Assembly (NCBI RefSeq): GCF_014649495.1 | Contig: NZ_BMTD01000003.1 | Span: 62,001-126,000, forward strand | Source of the DNA: Streptomyces filipinensis | Lineage (GTDB): Bacteria; Actinomycetota; Actinomycetes; Streptomycetales; Streptomycetaceae | Direction: 5' to 3' | DNA: 64,000 nucleotides | Shown here: in pieces, positions 56,485 to 64,000 of the stretch | How positions within the stretch are numbered: position 1 is the first letter of the stretch | Layout: each line of letters opens with the position of its first letter | The notes under the pieces: model-generated | Told to the model about the DNA's origin: nothing | Database searches by the model: none | What the model saw: the letters and a program-made list of their open reading frames with translations, nothing else | Program-made: the position numbers and the translations under genes

Positions 56485-58512
56485 ATGACAGAGCGTCAGA
56501 AGGACCGTCCGTGGCTCATGCGGACGTACGCCGGTCACTCGACGGCGGAGGCGTCCAACGAGCTGTACCGGCGCAACCTGGCGAAGGGTCAGACCGGTCT
56601 GTCGGTGGCTTTCGACCTGCCGACACAGACCGGCTACGACTCCGACCACATCCTCGCCCGCGGCGAGGTCGGCCGGGTCGGCGTGCCCGTCGCGCACCTC
56701 GGTGACATGCGCCGGCTGTTCCAGGACATCCCCCTGGAGCAGATGAACACCTCGATGACGATCAATGCCACCGCCATGTGGCTGCTGGCGCTCTACCAGG
56801 TCGTCGCCGAGGAGCAGGGCGCGGACATCACCAAGCTCCAGGGCACGACCCAGAACGACATCGTCAAGGAGTACCTGTCCCGCGGGACGCACGTCTTCCC
56901 GCCGGGCCCGTCGCTCCGCCTGACGACGGACATGATCGCGTACACGGTCTCCCACATCCCGAAGTGGAACCCGATCAACATCTGCAGCTACCACCTGCAG
57001 GAGGCCGGGGCCACGCCGGTGCAGGAGATCGCGTACGCCATGTCCACCGCGATCGCCGTCCTGGACGCCGTGCGCGACTCCGGCCAGGTGCCGCAGGAGC
57101 GCATGGGTGATGTCGTCGCCCGTATCTCCTTCTTCGTGAACGCGGGCGTCCGCTTCATCGAGGAGATGTGCAAGATGCGGGCGTTCGGCCGCATCTGGGA
57201 CAAGGTCACACGCGAGCGGTACGGCATCGAGAACCCCAAGCAGCGCCGCTTCCGCTACGGCGTCCAGGTCAACTCGCTCGGCCTGACCGAGGCGCAGCCG
57301 GAGAACAACGTCCAGCGGATCGTGCTGGAGATGCTGGCCGTGACGCTGTCCAAGGACGCCCGCGCGCGTGCCGTGCAGCTGCCGGCCTGGAACGAGGCGC
57401 TGGGCCTGCCCCGGCCCTGGGACCAGCAGTGGAGCCTGCGCATCCAGCAGGTGCTCGCCTACGAGAGCGACCTGCTGGAGTACGAGGACATCTTCGAGGG
57501 CTCGAAGGTGATCGAGGCGAAGGTCGACCAGCTCGTCGGCGACGCCCTCGCGGAGATCGACCGGATCCAGGAGATGGGCGGCGCGATGGCCGCCGTGGAG
57601 TCCGGCTACCTGAAGTCCCAGCTGGTCTCCTCGCACGCCGAACGCCGGGCCCGGATCGAGTCCGGCGAGGAGAAGATCATCGGTGTCAACGCCTTCGAGG
57701 GCACCGAGCCGAACCCGCTGACGGCCGACCTGGACACCGCGATCCAGACGGTCGACCCGGCGGTCGAGGCCCAGGTCATCGCCTCGCTGCAGAACTGGCG
57801 CGACACGCGCTACCAGCCGCCCTTCAACCACCCGCGCCCCTGCAAGGCGCTGGAGCGGCTGAAGGAGGCCGCCAAGGGCACGGACAACCTGATGGAGGCC
57901 ACGCTGGAGTGCGCCCGCGCCGGGGTCACGACCGGCGAGTGGGCCGGGGCCCTGCGCGAGGTGTTCGGCGAGTTCCGGGCGCCCACCGGGGTCTCCTCCG
58001 CGCCGGTGGCGGTCACCGCCGAGCCGGGCTCCGCGCTGGCCGAGGTGCGGGCCAAGGTGGACGCCACCGCCCGCGACCTGGGCGTCGGCAAGCTGCGCTT
58101 CCTGGTCGGCAAGCCGGGCCTGGACGGGCACTCCAACGGCGCCGAGCAGATCGCCGTGCGCGCCCGTGACGCCGGCTTCGAGGTGGTCTACCAGGGCATC
58201 CGGCTGACGCCCGAGCAGATCGTGGACGCGGCTCTGGCCGAGGACGTGCACGCGGTGGGCCTGTCGATCCTGTCCGGCTCGCACGCCCAGCTGGTCCCGG
58301 ACGTGCTCCAGCGGCTGCGTGTGGCCGGTGCCACAGATATACCGGTGATCGCTGGTGGCATCATCCCCAACGGTGACGCCGAGCAGCTCAGGGCAGCCGG
58401 AGTGGCCGCCGTCTTCACCCCGAAGGACTTCGACATCACCGGAATCATCGGCCGCATCGTCGACGAGATCCGGAAAGCGAACAAGCTCGACCCCCTGGAG
58501 GTCCCCGCATGA
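56485..58512 (+). CDS. meaA: Ethylmalonyl-CoA mutase (MeaA)
   Basis: A 675-residue coenzyme B12-dependent mutase converting (2R)-ethylmalonyl-CoA to methylsuccinyl-CoA. The substrate domain (about 1-510) starts RTYAGHSTAEASNELYRRNL and contains GLSVAFDLPTQTGYDSDH. The B12 domain (about 540-665) has GLDGHSNGAEQIAVRARDAG, the DxHxxG base-off motif, followed by GLSILSGSHAQLVPDVL and IPVIAGGIIP. Both domains are in one chain, as in Ecm, rather than split as in some methylmalonyl-CoA mutases. It begins 9 bp after ccr and its stop overlaps the next start as ATGA. Confidence 0.93.
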   Translation: MTERQKDRPWLMRTYAGHSTAEASNELYRRNLAKGQTGLSVAFDLPTQTGYDSDHILARGEVGRVGVPVAHLGDMRRLFQDIPLEQMNTSMTINATAMWLLALYQVVAEEQGADITKLQGTTQNDIVKEYLSRGTHVFPPGPSLRLTTDMIAYTVSHIPKWNPINICSYHLQEAGATPVQEIAYAMSTAIAVLDAVRDSGQVPQERMGDVVARISFFVNAGVRFIEEMCKMRAFGRIWDKVTRERYGIENPKQRRFRYGVQVNSLGLTEAQPENNVQRIVLEMLAVTLSKDARARAVQLPAWNEALGLPRPWDQQWSLRIQQVLAYESDLLEYEDIFEGSKVIEAKVDQLVGDALAEIDRIQEMGGAMAAVESGYLKSQLVSSHAERRARIESGEEKIIGVNAFEGTEPNPLTADLDTAIQTVDPAVEAQVIASLQNWRDTRYQPPFNHPRPCKALERLKEAAKGTDNLMEATLECARAGVTTGEWAGALREVFGEFRAPTGVSSAPVAVTAEPGSALAEVRAKVDATARDLGVGKLRFLVGKPGLDGHSNGAEQIAVRARDAGFEVVYQGIRLTPEQIVDAALAEDVHAVGLSILSGSHAQLVPDVLQRLRVAGATDIPVIAGGIIPNGDAEQLRAAGVAAVFTPKDFDITGIIGRIVDEIRKANKLDPLEVPA

Positions 58513-59474
58513 CCACCCCCGTCAACCGCCTTCGCCCGCGGCGCTCCTGCCTGGCCGTGCCGGGCTCGAACCCGCGCTTCCTGGAGAAGGCGCAGGGCCT
58601 CCCGGCGGACCAGGTCTTCCTGGACCTGGAGGACGCCTGCGCGCCGCTCGCCAAGCCCGAGGCGCGGCACACCATCGTCAAGTTCCTCAACGAGGGCGAC
58701 TGGACGGGCAAGACGCGGGTCGTGCGCGTGAACGACTGGACGACCGAGTGGACGTACCGGGACGTCGTCACGGTCGTCGAGGGCGCCGGCCAGAACCTCG
58801 ACTGCATCATGCTGCCGAAGGTGCAGAGCGCCGAGCAGGTCGTCGCGCTCGACCTCCTCCTCACCCAGATCGAGAAGACCATGGGCTTCGAGGTCGGCAA
58901 GATCGGCATCGAGGCGCAGATCGAGAACGCCCAGGGCCTGAACAACGTCAACGCGATCGCGCAGGCCTCCCCGCGCGTCGAGACCATCATCTTCGGCCCG
59001 GCCGACTTCATGGCCTCCATCAACATGAAGTCGCTGGTCGTGGGCGAGCAGCCGCCCGGCTACCCGGCGGACGCCTACCACTACATCCTGATGAAGATCC
59101 TGATGGCCGCCCGCGCCAACAACCTCCAGGCGATCGACGGCCCCTACCTGCAGATCCGCAACGTCGAGGGCTACCGCGAGGTCGCCCAGCGCGCCGCCGC
59201 GCTCGGTTTCGACGGCAAGTGGGTGCTGCACCCGGGCCAGGTCGAGGCGTCCAACGAGATCTTCTCGCCGTCCCAGGAGGACTACGACCACGCCGAGCTG
59301 ATCCTGGACGCGTACGACTACTACACGTCCGAGGCGGGCGGCAAGAAGGGCTCCGCGATGCTCGGCGACGAGATGATCGACGAGGCGAGCCGCAAGATGG
59401 CCCTGGTCATCTCGGGCAAGGGCCGGGCCGCCGGCATGCAGCGCACGTCGAAGTTCGAGATCCCCGCCAGCTAA
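58509..59474 (+). CDS. Malyl-CoA/beta-methylmalyl-CoA lyase (HpcH/CitE family)
   Basis: A 321-residue CitE-like aldolase: RRSCLAVPGSNPRFLEKAQG, VFLDLEDACAPLAKPEARHT (metal-binding Glu-Asp), TRVVRVNDWTTEW, LPKVQSAEQVVALDLLL, and EAQIENAQGLNNVNAIAQAS with the catalytic acid. In the ethylmalonyl-CoA pathway it cleaves beta-methylmalyl-CoA to glyoxylate and propionyl-CoA, and may also act on malyl-CoA. The start overlaps meaA (ATGA), so translation is coupled. Confidence 0.9.
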   Translation: MTTPVNRLRPRRSCLAVPGSNPRFLEKAQGLPADQVFLDLEDACAPLAKPEARHTIVKFLNEGDWTGKTRVVRVNDWTTEWTYRDVVTVVEGAGQNLDCIMLPKVQSAEQVVALDLLLTQIEKTMGFEVGKIGIEAQIENAQGLNNVNAIAQASPRVETIIFGPADFMASINMKSLVVGEQPPGYPADAYHYILMKILMAARANNLQAIDGPYLQIRNVEGYREVAQRAAALGFDGKWVLHPGQVEASNEIFSPSQEDYDHAELILDAYDYYTSEAGGKKGSAMLGDEMIDEASRKMALVISGKGRAAGMQRTSKFEIPAS

Positions 59475-59489
59475 GGAGCCCTGAGCGCG

Positions 59490-60017
59490 ATGCAGTTCGG
59501 ACGCACCTACGAGGAGTTCGAGGTCGGGGCGACGTACAAGCACTGGCCGGGCAAGACGGTCACGGAGTACGACGACCACCTGTTCTGTCTCCTCACCATG
59601 AACCACCACCCGCTCCACATGGACACGAACTATGCGGAGAAGACGACGGACTTCGGCAAGAACGTCGTCGTCGGGAACTACATCTACTCCCTGCTGCTCG
59701 GCATGTCCGTCCCGGACATCTCGGGCAAGGCGATCGCCAACCTGGAGATCGAGTCGCTCAAGCACGTGGCGCCGACCTTCCACGGCGACACGATCTACGG
59801 CGAGACGACCGTGCTGGACAAGTGGCCGTCGAAGTCGAAGAACGACCGCGGGATCGTCTACGTCGAGACCAAGGGCTACAAGCAGGACGGCACCCTGGTG
59901 TGCGTCTTCCGCCGCAAGGTGATGGTGCCCACCGAGACGTACATCAAGGAGCGCGGCGGCGAGCAGCCGGGCCGCCCGGAGCTGACCGCACCTGCGGAAA
60001 AGAAGTCGGAGAAGTAA
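59490..60017 (+). CDS. Mesaconyl-CoA hydratase (MaoC family)
   Basis: A 175-residue MaoC/hot-dog-fold hydratase: GRTYEEFEVGATYKHWPGKT, VTEYDDHLFCLLTMNHHPLH (catalytic Asp and His), VVGNYIYSLLLGMSVPDISG, and GDTIYGETTVL. By context it hydrates mesaconyl-C1-CoA to beta-methylmalyl-CoA, the substrate of the lyase just upstream. It is half the length of the roughly 340-residue proteobacterial Mch, consistent with a single hot-dog unit that would act as a dimer. AAGGAG precedes the ATG. Confidence 0.85.
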   Translation: MQFGRTYEEFEVGATYKHWPGKTVTEYDDHLFCLLTMNHHPLHMDTNYAEKTTDFGKNVVVGNYIYSLLLGMSVPDISGKAIANLEIESLKHVAPTFHGDTIYGETTVLDKWPSKSKNDRGIVYVETKGYKQDGTLVCVFRRKVMVPTETYIKERGGEQPGRPELTAPAEKKSEK

Positions 60018-60020
60018 GCC

Positions 60021-61226
60021 ATGGCCCGTCTCGCCCAGACCGCCGGTCTGACCGACGTCCAGCAGGAGATCCTCTCCACGGTTCGGGACTTTGTCGACAA
60101 GGAGATCATTCCTGTCGCCACCGGGCTGGAGCACCGCGACGAGTACCCGCAGCAGATCGTGGACGGCCTGAAGGAACTCGGCCTGTTCGGTCTGATGATC
60201 CCCGAGGAGTACGGGGGCCTGGGCGAGTCGCTCCTCACGTACGCGCTGTGCGTGGAGGAGATCGCCCGCGGGTGGATGTCGGTGTCCGGCATCATCAACA
60301 CCCACTTCATCGTCGCGTACATGCTCAAGCAGCACGGCACGCAGGAGCAGAAGGACCACTTCCTGCCCCGCATGGCGGCCGGCGACATCCGGGGCGCCTT
60401 CTCGATGTCGGAGCCGGGTCTGGGCTCCGATGTGTCGGCGATCACGTCGAAGGCGGTCAAGGACGGCGACGAGTACGTCCTGAACGGTCAGAAGATGTGG
60501 CTGACGAACGGCGGCACCTCGTCGCTCGTGGCCGTTCTCGTCCGGAGTGACGAAGGACACCCCGAGGGTACGGCGCCCCACAAGTCGATGACGACCTTCC
60601 TGATCGAGAAGGAGCCGGGCTTCGGCGAGGTCCGCCCCGGCCTCACCATCCCCGGCAAGATCGAGAAGATGGGCTACAAGGGCGTCGACACCACCGAGCT
60701 GATCATGGACGGCCTGCGGCTGCCCGCCGATCGGGTGCTCGGCGGGGTCACCGGCCGAGGTTTTTACCAAATGATGGACGGCGTGGAGGTCGGCCGCGTC
60801 AACGTGGCGGCGCGTGGCTGCGGGGTCGCCCAGCGCGCCTTCGAGCTGGGTGTGCAGTACGCCCAGCAGCGGCACACCTTCGGCAAGCCGATCGCCCAGC
60901 ACCAGGCCATCCAGTTCAAACTGGCGGAGATGGCGACCAAGGTCGAGGCCGCGCATGCGATGATGGTCAACGCGGCACGCAAGAAGGACTCCGGCGAGCG
61001 GAACGACCTCGAGGCCGGGATGGCGAAGTACCTGGCCTCCGAGTACTGCAAGGAGGTCGTGGAGGACGCCTTCCGGATCCACGGCGGCTACGGCTTCTCC
61101 AAGGAGTACGAGATCGAGCGCCTCTACCGCGAGGCCCCGATGCTGCTCATCGGTGAAGGTACCGCCGAGATCCAGAAAATGATCATTGGGCGCAGACTGC
61201 TCGAAGAGTATCGGTTCCAGGGCTGA
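60021..61226 (+). CDS. Acyl-CoA dehydrogenase, probable methylsuccinyl-CoA dehydrogenase
   Basis: A 401-residue acyl-CoA dehydrogenase. FAD/substrate motifs: IPEEYGGLGESLLTYALCVE, GAFSMSEPGLGSDVSAITSK, WLTNGGTSSLVAVLVR, RHTFGKPIAQHQAIQFKLAE, and DAFRIHGGYGFSKEYEIERL with YREAPMLLIGEGTAEIQ at the end. By operon context it oxidises (2S)-methylsuccinyl-CoA to mesaconyl-CoA. Proteobacterial Mcd has a longer N-terminus (about 550 residues); this is the short actinobacterial form. It follows the hydratase by 3 bp and closes the operon. Confidence 0.87.
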   Translation: MARLAQTAGLTDVQQEILSTVRDFVDKEIIPVATGLEHRDEYPQQIVDGLKELGLFGLMIPEEYGGLGESLLTYALCVEEIARGWMSVSGIINTHFIVAYMLKQHGTQEQKDHFLPRMAAGDIRGAFSMSEPGLGSDVSAITSKAVKDGDEYVLNGQKMWLTNGGTSSLVAVLVRSDEGHPEGTAPHKSMTTFLIEKEPGFGEVRPGLTIPGKIEKMGYKGVDTTELIMDGLRLPADRVLGGVTGRGFYQMMDGVEVGRVNVAARGCGVAQRAFELGVQYAQQRHTFGKPIAQHQAIQFKLAEMATKVEAAHAMMVNAARKKDSGERNDLEAGMAKYLASEYCKEVVEDAFRIHGGYGFSKEYEIERLYREAPMLLIGEGTAEIQKMIIGRRLLEEYRFQG

Positions 61227-61235
61227 TTGTCCGGA

Positions 61236-61274
61236 TACGGGGTGTTTTCTTCGAGAAGAAGATCACACCCCGTA
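61236..61274 (+). terminator. Nested hairpin terminator after the ethylmalonyl-CoA operon
   Basis: TACGGGGTGT (61236-61245) pairs with ACACCCCGTA (61265-61274); inside it TTCTT-CGAG-AAGAA makes a second stem. It is 10 bp after the stop of the acyl-CoA dehydrogenase. No T-run follows. Confidence 0.7.
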
Positions 61275-61307
61275 GACGGTCTTCGGCCGCCGACTCGGCT
61301 TCCCAGC

Positions 61308-61338
61308 TTGCCCAGTTGCGGCCCGCGCCCGGTACGAT
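61308..61338 (+). promoter_or_regulatory. Possible housekeeping promoter of the psd-pssA operon
   Basis: TTGCCC (61308-61313), 19 bp, TACGAT (61333-61338), 58 bp before the psd start. The -10 is a good TANNNT match; the spacer is slightly long. Confidence 0.4.
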
Positions 61339-61395
61339 CCCCGGAAAGCCGCCGTCCCCCGTCTAGCGCGGCATCATCCGCTACGAAGGTCATCC

Positions 61396-62052
61396 ATGCC
61401 CCACAGCCAAACCTCTGCACCTCGCGACAGCCGAGCCGGCGTACGCCTCGCGCGCGGAGCATCGCCGTGGCTTCTCCCGACCGTCGCCACCGCAGCCCTC
61501 AGCCTGGCCCGTGCCCGCCGCTCCGGCGCGGCCCGTGCCGTGGCCGTACCCGCCACCGCGCTCGCGGCCGGCATGCTGTGGTTCTTCCGCGACCCCGAGC
61601 GCGAGATCGCCCAGGGCCGGGTCATCTCGCCCGCCGACGGTGTGGTGCAGAGCATCATGCCGTGGAAGGACGGACGCACCCGCGTCGCGATCTTCATGAG
61701 CCCGCTGAACGTCCACGTCAACCGCGCGCCCCTCGCGGGCACGGTGACGTCCGTCGAGCACATCCCCGGCGGCTTTGTTCCGGCTTTCAATAAGGAGAGC
61801 GAGAACAACGAGCGCGTAGTCTGGCATTTCGACACCGAACTCGGCGACATCGAGATGATCCAGATCGCTGGCGCGGTGGCCCGCCGCATCGTGCCCTACC
61901 TTCCCGAGGGCACGAAGGTCGAGCAGGGCGACCGAATCGGTCTGATCCGCTTCGGCTCGCGTGTCGACCTCTACCTGCCCGAGGGCGTGGAGGTCGCGGT
62001 CGAGGTCGGGCAGAAGACCGTGGCTGGGGTGACTCGCATTGACCGTGATTGA
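61396..62052 (+). CDS. psd: Phosphatidylserine decarboxylase proenzyme (archaeal/actinobacterial short type)
   Basis: A 218-residue proenzyme that forms phosphatidylethanolamine. After a hydrophobic N-terminal region the core reads FFRDPEREIAQGRVISPADG, VAIFMSPLNVHVNRAPLAGT, and the self-cleavage site IRFGSRVDLYLP, where cutting between Gly187 and Ser188 creates the pyruvoyl group. The short length fits the PSD-A type. It overlaps the synthase gene by 14 bp, so substrate-making and substrate-using enzymes are coupled. Confidence 0.92.
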   Translation: MPHSQTSAPRDSRAGVRLARGASPWLLPTVATAALSLARARRSGAARAVAVPATALAAGMLWFFRDPEREIAQGRVISPADGVVQSIMPWKDGRTRVAIFMSPLNVHVNRAPLAGTVTSVEHIPGGFVPAFNKESENNERVVWHFDTELGDIEMIQIAGAVARRIVPYLPEGTKVEQGDRIGLIRFGSRVDLYLPEGVEVAVEVGQKTVAGVTRIDRD

Positions 62053-62896
62053 TCCGGAGACCCAGGCCGGCTGGGTGCCCGAGGCCGACGAGGTGGACGA
62101 CGAGGAGGAGATGCCCCTCTCGCTCCGCCTGTCGATAGCGGACACCCTCACCCTGGGCAATGCCACGTGCGGCTTCATGGCGGTGTACTTCACCACCACC
62201 GGCATCCTGATCCCGCATCTGACAGGCAACGACGAGTCCGCGGGCATGGCGCGGCACAGCGCGGCCACGGCCGTCATCCTGATGCTCTGCGCGGCCGTCT
62301 TCGACCTGTTCGACGGCCTGGTCGCGCGCAAGCTGCGCTCGTCGCCCATGGGCGCGGAGCTGGACAACCTGTCCGACCTGATCAGCTTCGGGCTCGCGCC
62401 CGCGTACTTCGTGCTGGTCTACGGCATGGTCGCGGACGACGCGCACCAGAGAGTCGCGGCGCTCGGGGCAATCGTGGTGCTCCTGGCCGTCGTGCTGCGT
62501 CTGGCGCGCTTCTCGTGCGTGACGATGAAGGACGGCATGTTCCAGGGCATGCCCTCGCCGTTCGGCGCGCTGACGGTCGTCTCGATCGTGCTGCTGGAGC
62601 TGCCCTTCGTGGCGACGCTGCTGGCGATCCTCGGGACGGCCTGGCTGATGGTGAGCCGGGTGGAGTACCCGAAGCCGAGGGGACGCCTGGCCGGGGCCAT
62701 GCTGTCCTGGATCGTGCTGTCCATGGGTCTGCTGGCGGCGTGGGCCTTCGACGCGCCGAGCGGCCAGCTCCTGCTGCAGACGGGCTGTGCGCTGCAACTG
62801 GTCATGGGCGCGGTCATCCCGTTGTTCGCCACGGCTCGGCGGGTGAACAACTTCCGTGACAATCGGCGCGAGGCGCGGACGGCGCAGCTGCCGTAA
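62039..62896 (+). CDS. pssA: Phosphatidylserine synthase (CDP-alcohol phosphatidyltransferase)
   Basis: A 285-residue membrane enzyme joining CDP-diacylglycerol and serine. The CDP-alcohol phosphatidyltransferase motif DG..AR........G...D...D is seen in FDGLVARKLRSSPMGAELDN and the following LSD. About eight hydrophobic helices surround it. The N-terminus is acidic (EADEVDDEEEMP). The start is TTG 62039 (GGGGTG about 8 bp ahead) or GTG 62045; both lie within the psd gene. Together with psd it forms the phosphatidylethanolamine pathway. Confidence 0.9.
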   Translation: MTVIDPETQAGWVPEADEVDDEEEMPLSLRLSIADTLTLGNATCGFMAVYFTTTGILIPHLTGNDESAGMARHSAATAVILMLCAAVFDLFDGLVARKLRSSPMGAELDNLSDLISFGLAPAYFVLVYGMVADDAHQRVAALGAIVVLLAVVLRLARFSCVTMKDGMFQGMPSPFGALTVVSIVLLELPFVATLLAILGTAWLMVSRVEYPKPRGRLAGAMLSWIVLSMGLLAAWAFDAPSGQLLLQTGCALQLVMGAVIPLFATARRVNNFRDNRREARTAQLP

Positions 62897-62911
62897 CCGC
62901 GGACCGACCGC

Positions 62912-62950
62912 GCGAAGGGCCCTGGACCGGGTTGGTCCAGGGCCCTTCGC
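62912..62950. terminator. 17-bp perfect stem terminator between pssA and the TPR gene
   Basis: GCGAAGGGCCCTGGACC (62912-62928) pairs perfectly with GGTCCAGGGCCCTTCGC (62934-62950), loop GGGTT. It is 15 bp after the pssA stop and 40 bp after the stop of the converging TPR gene, so it probably serves both. Confidence 0.85.
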
Positions 62951-62989
62951 CTGTGCCTGTGCCGCCGCGGCGGGACACGGGCGCCGCCG

Positions 62990-64000
62990 CTAGGCCGAGG
63001 GGTCGCGCAGCTGCTCGAGGCGCTCGGCGGCGGAGCGGGCCAGGGGGTGGCCGGGGCCGAACACCCGGCGGTAACCGTCGAGGCAGCTGCCCAGCAGTCG
63101 AGCCGCCTCCTGCCGTCGCCCGGCGTCGACCAGGACGTTCGCCAGGTTCTCCCGGGCGTGCAGGGTCTCGGGGTGACTGTCGCCGTACAGCCGGACCGTG
63201 CCGGCCTCGACCTCGCGCAGCACGACCACGGCCGCCGCACAGCGGCCCCTGGCGTGCAGGACGGCGGCGAGGTTGTTGCGGACCGGCAGGGCGTCCCTGT
63301 GATCCCGGCCCTTGGTGCGCTCGTACTCGGCCAGGACCTCGCGCAGCACCGTCTGCGCCTCGCGCAGCCGGCCGATCCGGCACAGGGCGGCGCCGAGGTT
63401 GGCCCGTGCGTGGAGCAGTTCGTCCTCGCGCTCGCCACGTCGCTCCAGCCGGCCGATCAGGTCCCTCAGCTCCCGTTCGGCCTCCTCCCAGCGGCCCGCC
63501 TTGATCAGGGAGATCGCATGGCCGTTGGCGGCGGACAGCGTGTCGGGGTGGTCCGGTCCGAGCGCGCGCCTGCGGCGTTCCAGGACGTCCCTGCGCAGCG
63601 CGGTGGCCTCCGGCACGCGTCGCAGGGCCTCCAGCACCTCGGCGAGGTGGACGGCGCTGCGGAGGGTGTCGGGGTGGTCGCGGCCCAGCAGCGCGGCTCG
63701 GTTGTCCCAGACGTTGCGGCCCAGCTCCTCCGCCCGGCCGAGCTCTCCCATCGTCTTGAACAGACCGGCCAGGTCCGCGGCCGTCGTCAGGGTGTCCTCG
63801 TGCGCGTAGCCCAGCACCCGCGACTGCACCCGCACCAGCTCCGTCAGACGCTCGCAGGCCTCCGCCCGGCGCTCCTTCACCTGTGCGAGCACCCGGGCGT
63901 AGTCGCGGAAGGCGGCCAGCGTCTCGGGGTGGTCCGGCCCGAGCCGCTCCAGAGCGGCGTTGGCCTTCATGCCGAAGTGCTGGTCGGCGGGGATGGGGAG
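62990..64000 (-). CDS. Tetratricopeptide-repeat protein, N-terminus cut by the window edge
   Basis: An open frame runs from the right edge to TAG 62990-62992, 336 residues visible. It is built of TPR units of about 42 residues carrying the LGPDHPDTL signature: LERLGPDHPETLAAFRDYAR, LLGRDHPDTLRSAVHLAEVL, ALGPDHPDTLSAANGHAISL, and LYGDSHPETLHARENLANVL. Such TPR_10/TPR_12 tails usually end larger actinobacterial signalling proteins, often with an NB-ARC or effector domain in front. A methionine at 63970 is in frame, but the frame stays open upstream to the edge, so the gene is probably longer. Confidence 0.85.
   Translation of the reverse strand, partial: LPIPADQHFGMKANAALERLGPDHPETLAAFRDYARVLAQVKERRAEACERLTELVRVQSRVLGYAHEDTLTTAADLAGLFKTMGELGRAEELGRNVWDNRAALLGRDHPDTLRSAVHLAEVLEALRRVPEATALRRDVLERRRRALGPDHPDTLSAANGHAISLIKAGRWEEAERELRDLIGRLERRGEREDELLHARANLGAALCRIGRLREAQTVLREVLAEYERTKGRDHRDALPVRNNLAAVLHARGRCAAAVVVLREVEAGTVRLYGDSHPETLHARENLANVLVDAGRRQEAARLLGSCLDGYRRVFGPGHPLARSAAERLEQLRDPSA

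Overview
The window is chromosomal DNA of a Streptomyces or a close actinobacterial relative. The DNA is very GC-rich, third codon positions are almost all G or C, GTG starts and 4-bp ATGA/GTGA gene overlaps are common, and the content is typical of the genus: a ten-gene gas-vesicle cluster in the order gvpO-A-F-G-Y-Z-J-L-S-K, an ethylmalonyl-CoA pathway operon led by crotonyl-CoA carboxylase/reductase, a SpoIIE-type phosphatase, F420-dependent enzymes and a LigD-type polymerase. No rRNA, tRNA, CRISPR array, insertion sequence or prophage is seen. From memory, the order resembles the S. coelicolor region that carries gvp, ccr, meaA and psd-pssA, so most of the window looks like conserved chromosome rather than recent islands.

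Layout. 1-4.2 kb: a partial membrane gene, an MBL-fold hydrolase coupled to an aminotransferase-like protein that lacks the PLP lysine, and an unusual Cys/Gly-rich membrane-anchored protein with an iteron-like repeat block upstream. 4.2-7.6 kb: a stress-type operon (ThDP-dependent pyruvate oxidase, DUF2795, membrane protein, DJ-1/PfpI). 7.6-13.2 kb: DUF6158, an ABC-F ATPase, a histidine phosphatase, a PAP2/lipid-kinase fusion, a methyltransferase and a small hydrophobic protein. 13.2-21.5 kb (minus strand): transketolase, LigD polymerase domain (frameshifted here) and the gvp cluster, packed tightly enough to be one transcript. 21.6-29.8 kb: type II NADH dehydrogenase with a repetitive tail, F420 oxidoreductase, holin-like protein, VOC protein, DUF5107-TPR protein, GNAT and a secreted CocE-type peptidase.

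29.9-35 kb: a four-gene peptidase operon (D-aminopeptidase, M20, S9, LD-carboxypeptidase). 35-38 kb: an encapsulin-type nanocompartment, with a shell protein carrying an inserted cyclic-nucleotide-binding-like domain and a cysteine desulfurase cargo with a long disordered N-terminus. 38-48 kb: methyltransferase, SpoIIE-type phosphatase, an MFS exporter fused to three carboxypeptidase-regulatory-like domains, an SRPBCC protein, a radical SAM protein behind a perfect SOS-box core, and a secreted tripeptidyl-peptidase. 48-51.5 kb: a TetR/CocE-hydrolase divergent pair around a shared operator, RidA and a HEAT-repeat protein. 51.9-61.2 kb: a duplicated 3-hydroxyacyl-CoA dehydrogenase, a TetR regulator and the ethylmalonyl-CoA genes ccr-meaA-mcl-mch-mcd. 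61.4-64 kb: phosphatidylserine decarboxylase and synthase, a strong terminator, and a TPR gene running off the window.

The most notable items are the encapsulin/desulfurase pair with palindromes in its promoter region, the ccr promoter with two palindromes centred 22 bp apart, the Cys-rich membrane protein with its upstream repeats, the divergent pair of identical GTTT-N15-GGTTAC promoters, and the transketolase-ligD-gvp polycistron with oppositely charged GvpY and GvpZ tails. All functions are read from motifs and remembered family knowledge. No database search was possible.
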